Of a DNA stretch of 64,000 bases, positions 7,975 to 17,616 are shown one piece after another. Both the position numbers and the translations under genes were made by a program. A model generated the notes under the pieces. It was not told the origin of the DNA. It saw only the letters and a list, made by a program, of their open reading frames with translations, and did not search any database. Position 1 is the first letter of the stretch. Each line of letters opens with the position of its first letter. The stretch is from DCFW01 sp963790715 (GTDB lineage: Bacteria > Bacteroidota > Bacteroidia > Bacteroidales > Bacteroidaceae). Where the stretch lies: NCBI GenBank assembly GCA_963790715.1, contig CAWBPN010000018.1, forward strand, positions 558,001 to 622,000. Reading direction: 5' to 3'.

Positions 7975-10306
7975 ATTGATATAATTTCAAGTCATTTTTA
8001 AGTTCATTTGAAAAAGAATACGGAAAATCTTCTGCACTTATACCTCTCTCCTTATTCGGTTGGGACGACATGTCGTAATTGATTTCTATCCCGCCATTCA
8101 ACATTTGATGTGTCAGATAATTCTTTGAATACGGTTTTCCGTTTATAACCATAGCCCCTATATAGCGGTTCTTTTTATCATTATTTTTAGCATTTATCGT
8201 CACTGTATTGCCATTATCCAAATGCAACTTCACTTCATCAAAGTACGGTGTACCGATAGCATATTGGTTACTTCCGGGACATACCGGATAAAAGCCTAAT
8301 GCCGAAAACACATACCATGCCGATGTCTGTCCCGTGTCTTCATCACCACAATATCCGTCGGGAGCTGCATCGTACAGCCTATCCATCGTTTCTCGTATCC
8401 AATATTGTCCCTTCCACGGTTCTCCGGAATAGTCGTACAAGTACAACATGTGCTGTATCGGTTCGTTACCGTGCGCATACTGCCCCATGTTCACTATCTG
8501 CATCTCTCTTATTTCATGTATCACACTTCCGTAATAACTGTCGTCAAATACAGGAGGAAGAACAAATACCGAATCCATCATTTGATTGAATTCGTCTTTT
8601 CCTCCCATTAAATTTATCAGTCCTTGCGGATCATGAAATACCGACCAGGTATAATGCCAACTGTTGCCTTCTGTAAATGCATCTCCCCATTTAAAAGGAT
8701 TAAACGGTGATTCAAACTGTCCATTTTTATTTTTCCCACGCATCAACTTATGCTCAGCGTCGAACAAGTTCTTATAGTTCATTGACCGTTTGGCGTATAT
8801 ATCTATTTCTTTCTTCGGCTTGTTCAATGCCTTGCCCAATTGATAAATCGACCAATCATCAAACGCATATTCAAGCGTTCGCGCAGCATTTTCATTAATG
8901 CCTACGTTATACGGTACATATCCTAATTTATTATAGTATTCGTATCCCAACCGTCCTGTAGACATTACCTCTTTATCAACGCTGTTCGCGTCGTGCACTA
9001 CAGCCTTCCAAAGTGTTTCTATATCATAACCGCGCAACCCATTGAGGTAGGCATCAGCCACAACGGATGCCGAATTATTACCTATCATACATCCGCGATG
9101 ACCGGGACTTGCCCACTCAGGTAAAAAGCCGCTTTCCTTATAATCATTTACCAATCCTTCCTGCATCTTTTCGCTTATTGAAGGATACATCAGGTTCAAC
9201 AACGGGAGAAGTGCACGGAATGTATCCCAAAAGCCGGTGTTTGTAAACATATACCCTTTTTGTATTGTTCCGTTAAATGGGCTGTAATGTATAGGGTTAC
9301 CCAGCGAATCAATTTCATAAATGCCATTCGGGAAAAGGCAACACCTGTATAAACAAGAATAAAATGTACGCAAATGGTCTACATTTTCATCCTTTACTTC
9401 TATCTTACCTAGCACGTTGTTCCAAGCTTCCTTACCTTTCATCGCTACTTGGTCAAAATTGTCATCACCCAATTCTTTCAGGTTCTGCTTTGCTTGTTCC
9501 AAGCTGATAAATGACGAAGCCACTCGAACATTTACCTGTTCACCCTTATGCGTTGAAAATCCTATTATTCCGCCTGCATGGTTACACTCGCTCTCTTTAT
9601 CCCCTTCTTTTATTTTCTCATTTTTTACTGCGGCGTAATAAGTAAACGGCTTATCGAACTTTATAACAAAATAATCCTTAAAATTAACAGGTACCCCCCC
9701 GCTGTTTTTAGTGGTATATCCCACTATTTCATTTTCTTCGGGAATAATCTTTATGTAAGAACCGTTATCCATAGCATCGATAACTATATACGAATTATCC
9801 GCTTTAGGAAATGTGAAACGGAAAATTGCAGCACGGTTTGTCGGTGCTATTTCCGTAGTTACATCATAATCAGCTAGATACACCTTATAATAATACGGAG
9901 TAGCCGTTTCAGCTTTATGGGAAAACCAGCTTGCCCGTTGGTCTTGGTCGAAAACCGCTTTACCGGTTATCGGCATAAGAGAAAATTGACCGTAGTCGTT
10001 TATCCACGGACTAGGTTGATGAGTTTGTTTAAAATCCCTTATTCTATTTGCATCATAAGTATATCCCCAACCGTCGCCCATTTTACCAGTTTGCGGCGTC
10101 CAATAGTTCATTCCCCATGGCATACCTATTGCAGGGTACAAATTACCCGCCGATAATTCATGGGTAGATTGAGTTCCCACAAGAGGATTTACATAATCTA
10201 CAGGAGTTACTTTGTCTTTCGCCGATAAATTCACAAAACAAAACAACATCACAACAATGTAAAGCGATAATGTTAGTTTCTCAAATACCTTCGGTTTAAT
10301 AGTCAT
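7961..10306 (-). CDS. GH92 alpha-mannosidase, paralogue 2
   Basis: The 781-residue protein has a signal peptide (about residues 1-29) and the GH92 opening YVNPLVGTQSTHELSAGN. It keeps GFWDTFRALLPLLNL, the HGNEPIQHMLYLYDYSG motif and CGDEDTGQTSAWYVFSALG. Where paralogue 1 has GFSHTHLSGTG this protein has FKQTHQPSPWINDYG, an active-site region expected to contact the aglycone side. It is the first gene of the mannosidase operon and overlaps GH125 by 14 bp. A promoter is expected in the 1-kb gap upstream, but I could not find a convincing TAnnTTTG element on the minus strand near the start. Confidence 0.93.
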   Translation of the reverse strand: MTIKPKVFEKLTLSLYIVVMLFCFVNLSAKDKVTPVDYVNPLVGTQSTHELSAGNLYPAIGMPWGMNYWTPQTGKMGDGWGYTYDANRIRDFKQTHQPSPWINDYGQFSLMPITGKAVFDQDQRASWFSHKAETATPYYYKVYLADYDVTTEIAPTNRAAIFRFTFPKADNSYIVIDAMDNGSYIKIIPEENEIVGYTTKNSGGVPVNFKDYFVIKFDKPFTYYAAVKNEKIKEGDKESECNHAGGIIGFSTHKGEQVNVRVASSFISLEQAKQNLKELGDDNFDQVAMKGKEAWNNVLGKIEVKDENVDHLRTFYSCLYRCCLFPNGIYEIDSLGNPIHYSPFNGTIQKGYMFTNTGFWDTFRALLPLLNLMYPSISEKMQEGLVNDYKESGFLPEWASPGHRGCMIGNNSASVVADAYLNGLRGYDIETLWKAVVHDANSVDKEVMSTGRLGYEYYNKLGYVPYNVGINENAARTLEYAFDDWSIYQLGKALNKPKKEIDIYAKRSMNYKNLFDAEHKLMRGKNKNGQFESPFNPFKWGDAFTEGNSWHYTWSVFHDPQGLINLMGGKDEFNQMMDSVFVLPPVFDDSYYGSVIHEIREMQIVNMGQYAHGNEPIQHMLYLYDYSGEPWKGQYWIRETMDRLYDAAPDGYCGDEDTGQTSAWYVFSALGFYPVCPGSNQYAIGTPYFDEVKLHLDNGNTVTINAKNNDKKNRYIGAMVINGKPYSKNYLTHQMLNGGIEINYDMSSQPNKERGISAEDFPYSFSNELKNDLKLYQYVTK

Positions 10307-10904
10307 CAGATATTTCTTCCTTCTATATTAATAAGTTATATTTAAATAAGTTGTAAATATATTACATCGCAACAAATTATTGCACTCAAATTGGTATAAA
10401 CTTTATTAAATCACATTTCTATTTACGCATCGACTAAATTACATGAAGTAAAGATAGGTCTTCAGGCTTAACACCCTCTCTATTACAAAAGCAACAATAA
10501 TCTATTCATGTTTCAGATGGCCAGTATTCATAGGCATTTCGAGGCTGAAAGGCTGAAGACCTGCTATCTTTCAGAATGCCCAAAAACTGCCTTCAAGTAT
10601 TCAGCCTGTTACATTTTGTTATATAATTTGGGGGTTCAATCATCCCAAAATGGCAGTTATATCAATAATAAGTTTAAGCATTCCATATAAGTTTGTCATT
10701 ACTTTTTGACTAAGGTTGAAATAATCCACGGACATATCACAATGCAAATAATATTACCGGCAGCCACTAACCATTAAAAATAAGGCATTACAGGTAAATG
10801 CAGTATGAATCAAAAATTTACTGCGTAATTTATATAACTATACACCGTAAAATGCTTCATTCATAAGCATCATTACCATATTTGTCAAGTATATATATCA
10901 TTTA

Positions 10905-10980
10905 TTGCAGCTATGAAAAGATGTTTTTACAGCTGTGAAATCATCTTATTACAGCTGTGAAAACATCTTTTTACAGCTGT
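10905..10980. repeat. 22-bp tandem repeats with palindromic ACAGCTGT core
   Basis: Three consecutive 22-bp units begin at 10905, 10927 and 10949, followed by a partial fourth at 10971-10980. Units 2 and 3 share TTACAGCTGTGAAA then ATCTT; unit 1 is diverged (GCAGCTAT). Units 2, 3 and 4 carry the perfect palindrome ACAGCTGT spaced exactly 22 bp apart, close to two helical turns, so the palindromes lie on one face of the DNA. This could be an operator array, or simple slippage. There are no unique spacers, so it is not CRISPR. Confidence 0.6.
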
Positions 10981-11074
10981 AATAAATATAACACATCAAG
11001 AACTTTCACGGTAAACATGCTTGGAAGTAACGGTAAACTCAGGCAACAGTTATGCAAATCTCATTACAGAAAAT

Positions 11075-11110
11075 ATAAAAAGCACAAGGAAAGATATTTC
11101 CCGTGTGCTT
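11075..11110 (-). terminator. Terminator-like hairpin, distal
   Basis: AAGCACA (11080-11086) pairs with TGTGCTT (11104-11110), with an inner GGAAA/TTTCC stem and a GATA loop. On the minus strand the hairpin is followed by TTTTTATATTTT. It lies about 230 bp past the SGNH gene and probably backs up the proximal terminator at 11266-11313. Confidence 0.55.
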
Positions 11111-11265
11111 CAAGAAGGTTTCAGGTATTCAGGTTGTCAGCCAAAATAATCAATAGAAATAGTAGTTCTGAAACATGAATAACATATTCATAATTAATCT
11201 ACCAGATATGATTTTTAGTATAATTCTTCATTAGTTGAATAATTTTAGCAATATAGACCAGGTAT

Positions 11266-11313
11266 AAAAAAGAGAAAAGTGAAAGTGACATATTAATCAC
11301 CAACACTCTTCTC
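11266..11313 (-). terminator. Terminator of the PUL operon after the SGNH gene
   Basis: On the minus strand GAGAAGAGTG (11313 to 11304) pairs with CACTTTTCTC (11281 to 11272) with one mismatch, and the hairpin is followed by a run of six Ts. It begins 27 bp downstream of the SGNH hydrolase stop codon, which marks the end of the PUL transcript. Confidence 0.6.
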
Positions 11314-11339
11314 AGAAAATATATAACTCAATATTAAAT

Positions 11340-12443
11340 CTATTCAACAACTTTATTTTCCAGTTGCCATCCCGTAATAGCAGAAATGAGTGGAATTAAT
11401 GTCATAGCTATTTTACGGTGCCCTGAATAATTGGGATGAGATGAAGCCCCCATATCGTATTTACAAGTCACAATATGTTCCATTGGGCTAGCTGCAAAAA
11501 GGAACTTATCTTCATTCATCCTTTTCATCATTTCAGGTATAAAACGTGAAGTCGGCCCTCCGGAATGAGGAAGAACACAAAGAATAGGCTCATCATTTCC
11601 ATAAACTTTGCGAATTTGCTTAATCATCTTTATATAGCCGTTAATGAACTCTTCATCTGTGGGAACAGGGTTTAATGCGAAATCATTGGTACCGAGATTT
11701 ATCAATACGACATCCGGTTTATACGACTTAAAATCATATACAACAGATGCATCATAATCATCAAAAACATGCGTCATACGAGTAGACATAGTGTTCTTCG
11801 ATAAACGCACCGAATCACCGTAATTACGTACTACACCTCTACCGGAATGAGCTATCAATGCATAATCGGCATCAAAATAGCGTGCCAGAATACACCCATA
11901 CGCCTTATTACAATTCTCCGTTTCAAGCTTGAAAGGATCAGCGGCATTATTACCTTCACTGCCATAACCGCAAGTATATGAATCGCCATAAATTTCTAGC
12001 ATACGATGTTTCCTTGGCGTAAACCTTAACTTTCCGTTAGGAGCAAGAATGAGTTGATGAATAGAAGTACACCCGAACTCTCCTTCAGTACATTTTTGCA
12101 TTCTCAAATGATGAAAGCCTTTTGTCAAACCTGAAGCCAAAGTAATTATGGTATCATTTTTACCCGTAATCTTAATCTTACGTACGAACTTGCTGTCAAT
12201 AAAAATATTATGATAACTCGTTCCCGATTCAGAAACTTTCACAGCTACGGAGCCTCCTGAAAAATCAGTCTGCCAATATACGCCGACCCAGTCGTAAGAC
12301 ACAGAGCCGTCAACAGCAACCATTGTACGACCAATATAATTTATAGCCGGAGAATTCGCCTTAACAATAGTTCGAATATTATTTGCCAATGAAGACATTG
12401 ATATTGCCAAACACAAGCATATTATATAACTAAATTTCTTCAT
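11340..12443 (-). CDS. Exported SGNH/GDSL esterase, CE2-like
   Basis: The 367-residue protein has a signal peptide ending near residue 20, an N-terminal beta-sandwich domain (about residues 30-140, with VAVDGSVSYDWVGVYW) and a C-terminal SGNH hydrolase domain. The SGNH blocks are visible: IYGDSYTCGYGSEG (nucleophile Ser and oxyanion loop), NLGTNDF, and SSHPNYSGHRKIA carrying the catalytic His. This two-domain layout is typical of carbohydrate esterase family 2 acetyl esterases. It is the last gene of the PUL and presumably removes acyl groups from the sugar chain before or after the GH enzymes act. Confidence 0.85.
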   Translation of the reverse strand: MKKFSYIICLCLAISMSSLANNIRTIVKANSPAINYIGRTMVAVDGSVSYDWVGVYWQTDFSGGSVAVKVSESGTSYHNIFIDSKFVRKIKITGKNDTIITLASGLTKGFHHLRMQKCTEGEFGCTSIHQLILAPNGKLRFTPRKHRMLEIYGDSYTCGYGSEGNNAADPFKLETENCNKAYGCILARYFDADYALIAHSGRGVVRNYGDSVRLSKNTMSTRMTHVFDDYDASVVYDFKSYKPDVVLINLGTNDFALNPVPTDEEFINGYIKMIKQIRKVYGNDEPILCVLPHSGGPTSRFIPEMMKRMNEDKFLFAASPMEHIVTCKYDMGASSHPNYSGHRKIAMTLIPLISAITGWQLENKVVE

Positions 12444-12481
12444 CTTTTCATTTTCAAATTAATATTTTATCATCATAATAA

Positions 12482-14548
12482 TTACTCTACATTCCACGTT
12501 TCCTTTGTAACAGGAAACATCGTTACCCTGAACTTTGCACATCCGTATGGCACCAAATTTATTATTGTACATTTATTACTTGAAACAGGATCAGAAGGCA
12601 ACGGTTGAAATTTTGTTGGTTTCCAATCAAATTCCTTTGCTTTAACTTTTAATGTAATCGGTGCTTCTCCTATCTTCCATGCCCAATCCTTTACCATATT
12701 CTTCTTTACGACCATAACATCTTTCATTATATTTGAAGTGGCTATATTCAGAGCATAATTATATTTAACGTTCGTAGCAACACAATTAGGATTTACATCT
12801 TTTATAGGTAAAGAAAACAGTAACGGGCCATAAGTAACATATTCAAACGGATTATGTACAGTTGTATCACCTGCCTCTTTCAAACTTTTAAAATAAGAAA
12901 CTTGAGGATAAGGTATTTCCCTCTGTTGATGTACATTTACATTCATGGGCAAAGTTAACTCTATTCTGTCTCTGTTACTCCAATGACGTTCAATTTTAGC
13001 GAATCCATTTGACGAACGAGCTTGAATGCGATGCCCATTAACAACTATTGATGTGTGTTTACACCATCGCGGGACTCTAAAATAAAGTGGCATTTTTACC
13101 GATTTAGACAAATTCATATTAATCTTAATATGATCGTTAAACGGATATTGCGTTTCGCAATCTATTTTTACGTCCACACCATTCATACGTTTTGAGATGC
13201 AACACGGTCCATACAACGTAAAAGCCAATCCTCCGTCCATTGTTGCCATCCACATATTGCTGATGTAATCAGGAATAATATTATTGACATTACCTACACA
13301 GCACAAAGTTGATCCGGTTTTCGTAAATTTCAATCCTTCAGGACCAAGAGGATAATCAGGAATTTGTGTATTGAACCTATTTGGTGATTGAAAATAGCAC
13401 ATAGTAGCCCAGTCACGAGCAACAGGAGCAGGACCGGCGTTGAAAAACACCTTTTCAATTTTATCACTCCATTCGCTTTCTCCAGTTAAACGCAGCATCC
13501 ACAAAAATGACCACATTGATGTTGGGATATTGCATGTCTCTGTATTGCGAAGACTTCCTATACCGGCTAAATTTTCTTCTGAACTACAAATACCATAAGG
13601 CAAAAGATTTCCTTGTTCTCCCCATGACAATATATGTCGAGAAATCTTAGAGCCTTTCAGGTCACCGGTCCATAAAGACATTATTGCAGGAATTTTAAAT
13701 TCTTCATAAAAAGATACTCCATGTAACTGCGTAACATCTGTCATTGGTTCATTCACATTCAATAACATACATTCTTTTTCTGCCGCTATTGTATTCACAT
13801 CATTGCTAAATTTCACAATAGAATCAAGAATAGACTTTTCACCGGACATTAAATAAGTCTCACTCATTGCATCAATATTAGTAGATCCGCGCATACGATC
13901 CATCAAAGAATTAAGAATTAGCCGGCTTTCTTTTGTAGGAAGTAACAAATGATATTGTGAATAAACTTTTACGAGTGCTTGTAATATCCTTTGATCATGG
14001 GTAGCTTGATAATATGAGACTAACGCTCGTCCCATTAAAGCATGCGCCCAATTATTGAAAATATCCTCAGTTATAGATTGTGGCCTCCAATATATAAATG
14101 TTTTACTACCGTTTAAAGCTCCATTAACAACCATATTAAGTCTATCCGAAGTCTTTCTAATTAATGTACTATCATGCAATATATAGCCCAATTTTGTAGC
14201 ACCATCAAGCCAATAACTGCATTGTTCAATTGGCCATCCAGTACCATCAGCATTTGCACCTGGAGCATTAAACCCAAAGCCTTTCCATCCATATTTGAAG
14301 ACATCACAATATTCATCCAAATGGCCTGTTATACCACTTGCAGCTCGTCTAGCCCAAACATCCAACCAACCACGTGGAGTTATCTCACCTATTTCAAGAG
14401 GGACAAAATGTATTTCACTTTTTGCTTCTTTTTTATATCTTTCTATCTTTTCATGAGTATAATCACGACAAATCGTTTGAGAAAAAGCATATAAGCCTTC
14501 CACTAACAAAACAACTGTTATTAAAGTCCTTCGCATTTTATTATTCAT
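12482..14548 (-). CDS. GH127/DUF1680 family enzyme, beta-L-arabinofuranosidase-like
   Basis: The 688-residue exported protein (signal peptide about residues 1-23) has the DUF1680 fold signatures GHLDEYCDVFKYGWKGFG, HALMGRALVSYYQAT and MWSFLWMLRLTGE. The zinc-thiolate active site known from the Bifidobacterium enzyme HypBA1 appears intact: Glu337-x-Cys339 and the adjacent pair Cys416-Cys417 (TLCCVGN) fall at almost the same numbers as in HypBA1, where Cys417 is the nucleophile. This supports a retaining glycosidase, with beta-L-arabinofuranose as the best-known substrate, although related DUF1680 families use other sugars. It lies between PafA and the SGNH esterase in the PUL, with gaps of about 30-40 bp. 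Confidence 0.85.
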   Translation of the reverse strand: MNNKMRRTLITVVLLVEGLYAFSQTICRDYTHEKIERYKKEAKSEIHFVPLEIGEITPRGWLDVWARRAASGITGHLDEYCDVFKYGWKGFGFNAPGANADGTGWPIEQCSYWLDGATKLGYILHDSTLIRKTSDRLNMVVNGALNGSKTFIYWRPQSITEDIFNNWAHALMGRALVSYYQATHDQRILQALVKVYSQYHLLLPTKESRLILNSLMDRMRGSTNIDAMSETYLMSGEKSILDSIVKFSNDVNTIAAEKECMLLNVNEPMTDVTQLHGVSFYEEFKIPAIMSLWTGDLKGSKISRHILSWGEQGNLLPYGICSSEENLAGIGSLRNTETCNIPTSMWSFLWMLRLTGESEWSDKIEKVFFNAGPAPVARDWATMCYFQSPNRFNTQIPDYPLGPEGLKFTKTGSTLCCVGNVNNIIPDYISNMWMATMDGGLAFTLYGPCCISKRMNGVDVKIDCETQYPFNDHIKINMNLSKSVKMPLYFRVPRWCKHTSIVVNGHRIQARSSNGFAKIERHWSNRDRIELTLPMNVNVHQQREIPYPQVSYFKSLKEAGDTTVHNPFEYVTYGPLLFSLPIKDVNPNCVATNVKYNYALNIATSNIMKDVMVVKKNMVKDWAWKIGEAPITLKVKAKEFDWKPTKFQPLPSDPVSSNKCTIINLVPYGCAKFRVTMFPVTKETWNVE

Positions 14549-14579
14549 TTAAATTGATTTATACTCATTATAAAATATA

Positions 14580-16241
14580 TTATTTATCTAATGTAGCCGA
14601 TTCAATAACCTCAGGTATGGCTTTACCAACGCACCCGTTAGGCATCTGGATGTGTAATAATGCTGCAACTGTCGGAGCGATATCCGTCATGTTCACTTCC
14701 CTGTTAAGCTGCCCTTGTTTAATGCCCCAACCATAAAACAGCAAAGGTATATGCAAGTCATACGGTGCCCATGTTCCATGCGTAGTGCCAAGTTCATCAT
14801 CTCCGGCCTCTTTCTCATAATATCCTGGCTTAATCATTATTTGTATTTCACCGCTACGCGCAGGATTATATCCGTTTGTAATCAGCTGCCTCATCTCACT
14901 CGGAAGTGAAGTAACACCTATCTTCGTTTGATCTACTACATAAAGTACACCGTCAAACGTCTTAGCACACTCGATTGCTGATTCTTTTACCTTTTCAATA
15001 TCCAGGTTATTTGACTTTATCTTGTCATAATCAAGATTTATCTGATAATTATCCAAATTACGAACTAATTTGCTTATACCAATTTTTTGCGTAAGTACAT
15101 CATCAAGCTTTTGATAATCGGCGGCCAAATCATACGCACCTGCAACTAATTTTCTATCTTTCAATAGGTTATAATTATGTGCAGCACCATGGTCGGCTGT
15201 TAAGAACAAGGTATAATTACCTTTACCTATCTTTTCATCCAAATAATTCAAGAAACAGCTTAAATCCTTGTCGAGGCGCAAATATGTATCTTCCGTTTCA
15301 ATAGCATTTACTCCGAACTGATGTCCGACATAGTCGGTTGCAGAACAGCTGACCGCTAAGAAATCGGTATAGTTTCCGGTTCCTAAATGTTCTCCGTCAA
15401 TTGTGGCTTCAGCCATCTCAAGAGTAAAAGTATTACCCATCGGAATACTTTTGATCGTCGCATAACCTTGTTCTTTCAACAACTTTGGCAAGTTAACCGG
15501 AAAGACAGGCCTTTCTCCTTTGAAATATGGGCGTTCATAATTATTGTCATCTGGGTAGCTCTGGGTATATGTGCGAATATCATAAAGTGTATTCCACGGT
15601 TTACTCATCAGCGCTTTTACGCGCTTTTTAGCGTTAAAGGCATCCAACCATTCCGGTAACTTATCCATGTAATAACTACTTGTAATAAACTTACCTGTTT
15701 TGCTATCAAACCAATAAGCGGCATTAGCCGAACGACCCGCTGGCAATATGGAGGCTCTGTCTTTCAACGATACGCCGATAACTTTTGAATGGTCATTAGT
15801 TGCTAAACGAAGTTCATCGCCTACGGTACTCACCCATAAATTATGAGGAGATTCCATGCCGTCTTTACTGTCCGTTCCTATTGGGCGAACATCTGCATCA
15901 TCAGTACAATAAAACGATTTGCCTGTCTTTTGGTCTATCATCATATTACTGGTTATTCCATCTATCGCAGGAACGGAACCTGTATATATACACGTATGGC
16001 CAACTGCTGTATATGAAGGAATATGCGCCAACATTGTATTCTCACATGATGCTCCTTCAGTAAGCAGCCGTTTAAAGCCGCCATTACAGTAACGATTATA
16101 ATAACGATACAGATAGTCCCATCTCATTTGATCAATAACTACTCCGACAACCAATTTCGGACGCGCTACACTTCCTTCTTGGGCTATTGCAGACAAACCG
16201 CACAATAATAAAGGAAGCAACAGTAATTTCTTAAGTCTCAT
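14580..16241 (-). CDS. pafA: PafA-type alkaline phosphatase
   Basis: The 553-residue exported protein belongs to the alkaline phosphatase superfamily in the form seen in Bacteroidota PafA, a phosphate-irrepressible phosphomonoesterase. Visible active-site elements are VIDQMRWDYL (metal Asp), nucleophile Thr78 in SYTAVGH, the Lys160-Asp-Arg162 pair in SLKDRASILPAGR that distinguishes PafA monoesterases from diesterases, ATDYVGHQFG, TADHGAAHN and GTHGTWAPYD (metal Asp/His). Residue numbers match the Elizabethkingia enzyme (Thr79, Lys162, Arg164) within two. A signal peptide ends at about residue 20, so it acts in the periplasm or beyond. Its place in a SusCD locus is unusual and suggests release of phosphate from the imported substrate. 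Confidence 0.88.
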   Translation of the reverse strand: MRLKKLLLLPLLLCGLSAIAQEGSVARPKLVVGVVIDQMRWDYLYRYYNRYCNGGFKRLLTEGASCENTMLAHIPSYTAVGHTCIYTGSVPAIDGITSNMMIDQKTGKSFYCTDDADVRPIGTDSKDGMESPHNLWVSTVGDELRLATNDHSKVIGVSLKDRASILPAGRSANAAYWFDSKTGKFITSSYYMDKLPEWLDAFNAKKRVKALMSKPWNTLYDIRTYTQSYPDDNNYERPYFKGERPVFPVNLPKLLKEQGYATIKSIPMGNTFTLEMAEATIDGEHLGTGNYTDFLAVSCSATDYVGHQFGVNAIETEDTYLRLDKDLSCFLNYLDEKIGKGNYTLFLTADHGAAHNYNLLKDRKLVAGAYDLAADYQKLDDVLTQKIGISKLVRNLDNYQINLDYDKIKSNNLDIEKVKESAIECAKTFDGVLYVVDQTKIGVTSLPSEMRQLITNGYNPARSGEIQIMIKPGYYEKEAGDDELGTTHGTWAPYDLHIPLLFYGWGIKQGQLNREVNMTDIAPTVAALLHIQMPNGCVGKAIPEVIESATLDK

Positions 16242-16338
16242 TATAATTATTTTTATTCTTATGTCTTAATATGAAAAGATACTACCTGTCAAAAAACAGT
16301 GTAGTAACTTCCCAAAAATAATAAATATCATTTGTTAT

Positions 16339-17421
16339 TTAAAAAACAATCTTTTTACCGGCATTCTCATTTTTCGGATTAAACGGTATTTTCAATATTG
16401 ACGCAATCGTAGGAGCTATTTGTTTCGTATAATACTGACAATCCTTTTTTACCTCTCCATGCGCCGGAATACCCTTTCCAAAAGCTATTACCCAAGTCTG
16501 GTCGGAATTCTTTATATCATAGCCGTGGCTTTCCCAATCATCAGGGCTTGTTTCACCGTTGCCTCTTCCATGATCACATGTAATAATAAATGTAGTTTTG
16601 TTCCTATAAAAAGAGTCCGACTGGGTATATTCCCATAGCTCCTTTATAAACTTGTCGGCACGGTGAGCCGATTTAAGATATTGATCATATCTACCGTCAT
16701 GTGAAAAGTCGTCCGTCTCATCAAAAGCAAAATAGATAAATTTAGGTTTACGAGTTTTCATTGCTTCCAATCCATAATGGAAAGTATATACATCAAAGCG
16801 TTCATTAACCCAATGACGTGGGTTTTCGTCCTCAATAGTATCGAGGAATAGTTCCCTTTTAGTCGGACATGGAGATAAAGTATGCATATATCCAGCATTT
16901 ACCTCTAAATTGCTACGTTTCACATTTAGTATATATGGGAAACAATCCCAACTGCAAAAAGCCAATACTTTACCTTTATATTCCGATGTATTATTTGCTA
17001 TTTCCAAAATATTTACATTAGGATTATATATCTTGTCATTGTTACGAATATCCTTATCATCAGGAAATCCGCACAACAATTCATTATATCCTGGATATGA
17101 ATAATGCCTGCCGTTAGTGACATTCATTTTACAATCAACCCATCTGTTACCTATAATAGTACCTTTATCTTTTACCGTATTCCAAATAAAAGGGAGTAAA
17201 GTCTCTCTTCTTTCCACACGTGTAGGTCGATTAAACAAATCGTTTAGTTCTTTTACATTGTCAACATACTTTTTATTTGATATTAAAGTTGAATCAGCAC
17301 CTCCGAATAATTCCTCCCAGCGAAACCCGTCCAAAGTAATCAGCACCACCCTGTCGGTTTGTCCATAAGCAGGAATATAAAGAGAAAAAAACAATACAAA
17401 TATAGTTATTAAGTTCTTCAT
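16339..17421 (-). CDS. Exported alkaline-phosphatase-superfamily phosphoesterase
   Basis: The 360-residue protein begins with a signal peptide ending AYG and then RVVLITLDGFRWEELFGG, the first metal-binding Asp of the alkaline phosphatase superfamily. The likely nucleophile is the Ser or Tyr region HYSYPGYNELLCG near residue 108; other metal ligands are in FDETDDFSHDGRYD, TCDHGRGNG and WESHGYD. It lacks the PafA Lys-x-Arg insertion, so it may prefer phosphodiesters or other phosphoesters. It lies about 100 bp upstream of pafA and downstream of the surface glycan-binding lipoprotein, with a strong hairpin in the gap at 17542-17570. Confidence 0.8.
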   Translation of the reverse strand: MKNLITIFVLFFSLYIPAYGQTDRVVLITLDGFRWEELFGGADSTLISNKKYVDNVKELNDLFNRPTRVERRETLLPFIWNTVKDKGTIIGNRWVDCKMNVTNGRHYSYPGYNELLCGFPDDKDIRNNDKIYNPNVNILEIANNTSEYKGKVLAFCSWDCFPYILNVKRSNLEVNAGYMHTLSPCPTKRELFLDTIEDENPRHWVNERFDVYTFHYGLEAMKTRKPKFIYFAFDETDDFSHDGRYDQYLKSAHRADKFIKELWEYTQSDSFYRNKTTFIITCDHGRGNGETSPDDWESHGYDIKNSDQTWVIAFGKGIPAHGEVKKDCQYYTKQIAPTIASILKIPFNPKNENAGKKIVF

Positions 17422-17541
17422 TTAAATATTTCTTTTACATATTGACAGAATTATTATAGTACACATATAACGTCGTCAATAGGTTTATTATTATTTTGTT
17501 TATGTAATTTATCTCTCAAAATTTATAAAGTAATATAATAG

Positions 17542-17574
17542 ATCGAATCAGGGTTAAACCCTGATTCGATTTTT
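17542..17574. terminator. Strong 12-bp hairpin between the SusCD-SGBP genes and downstream enzymes
   Basis: ATCGAATCAGGG (17542-17553) pairs perfectly with CCCTGATTCGAT (17559-17570) around a 5-base loop. On the plus strand it is followed by TTTTTATA; on the minus strand, the sense strand of both neighbouring genes, by CTATTATATTAC. It may act as a partial terminator or an RNA-stabilising 3' end, raising expression of susC, susD and the lipoprotein over the enzymes behind it. Confidence 0.55.
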
Positions 17575-17616
17575 ATATACAAATCTTATGAATACAATTA
17601 AAGTGTATAAGTTACT

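Larger units (their letters stand above)
10307..11339. other. 1-kb gene-free stretch between the mannosidase operon and the PUL
   Basis: No convincing gene is present; open frames of 60-73 codons here have no recognisable content. The stretch contains two terminator-like hairpins for the upstream PUL (11075-11110 and 11266-11313) and a tandem array of 22-bp units with ACAGCTGT cores (10905-10980). A short direct duplication (AGGCTGAA twice, near 10542-10556) is also visible. The size and repeat content suggest a regulatory or decayed region. Confidence 0.6.

Noticed and set aside
8296..8611. Overlapping frames of 60-96 codons on both strands inside the GH92 gene
   Set aside because: These are shadows of a well-conserved GH92 coding region, without their own start signals.
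10905..10980. CRISPR-like short repeats
   Set aside because: Units are contiguous 22-bp tandem copies without unique spacers, and no cas genes are seen.
10957..11178. 73-codon frame in the 1-kb gap
   Set aside because: It starts inside the tandem repeat, runs through a terminator hairpin and has no protein-like pattern.
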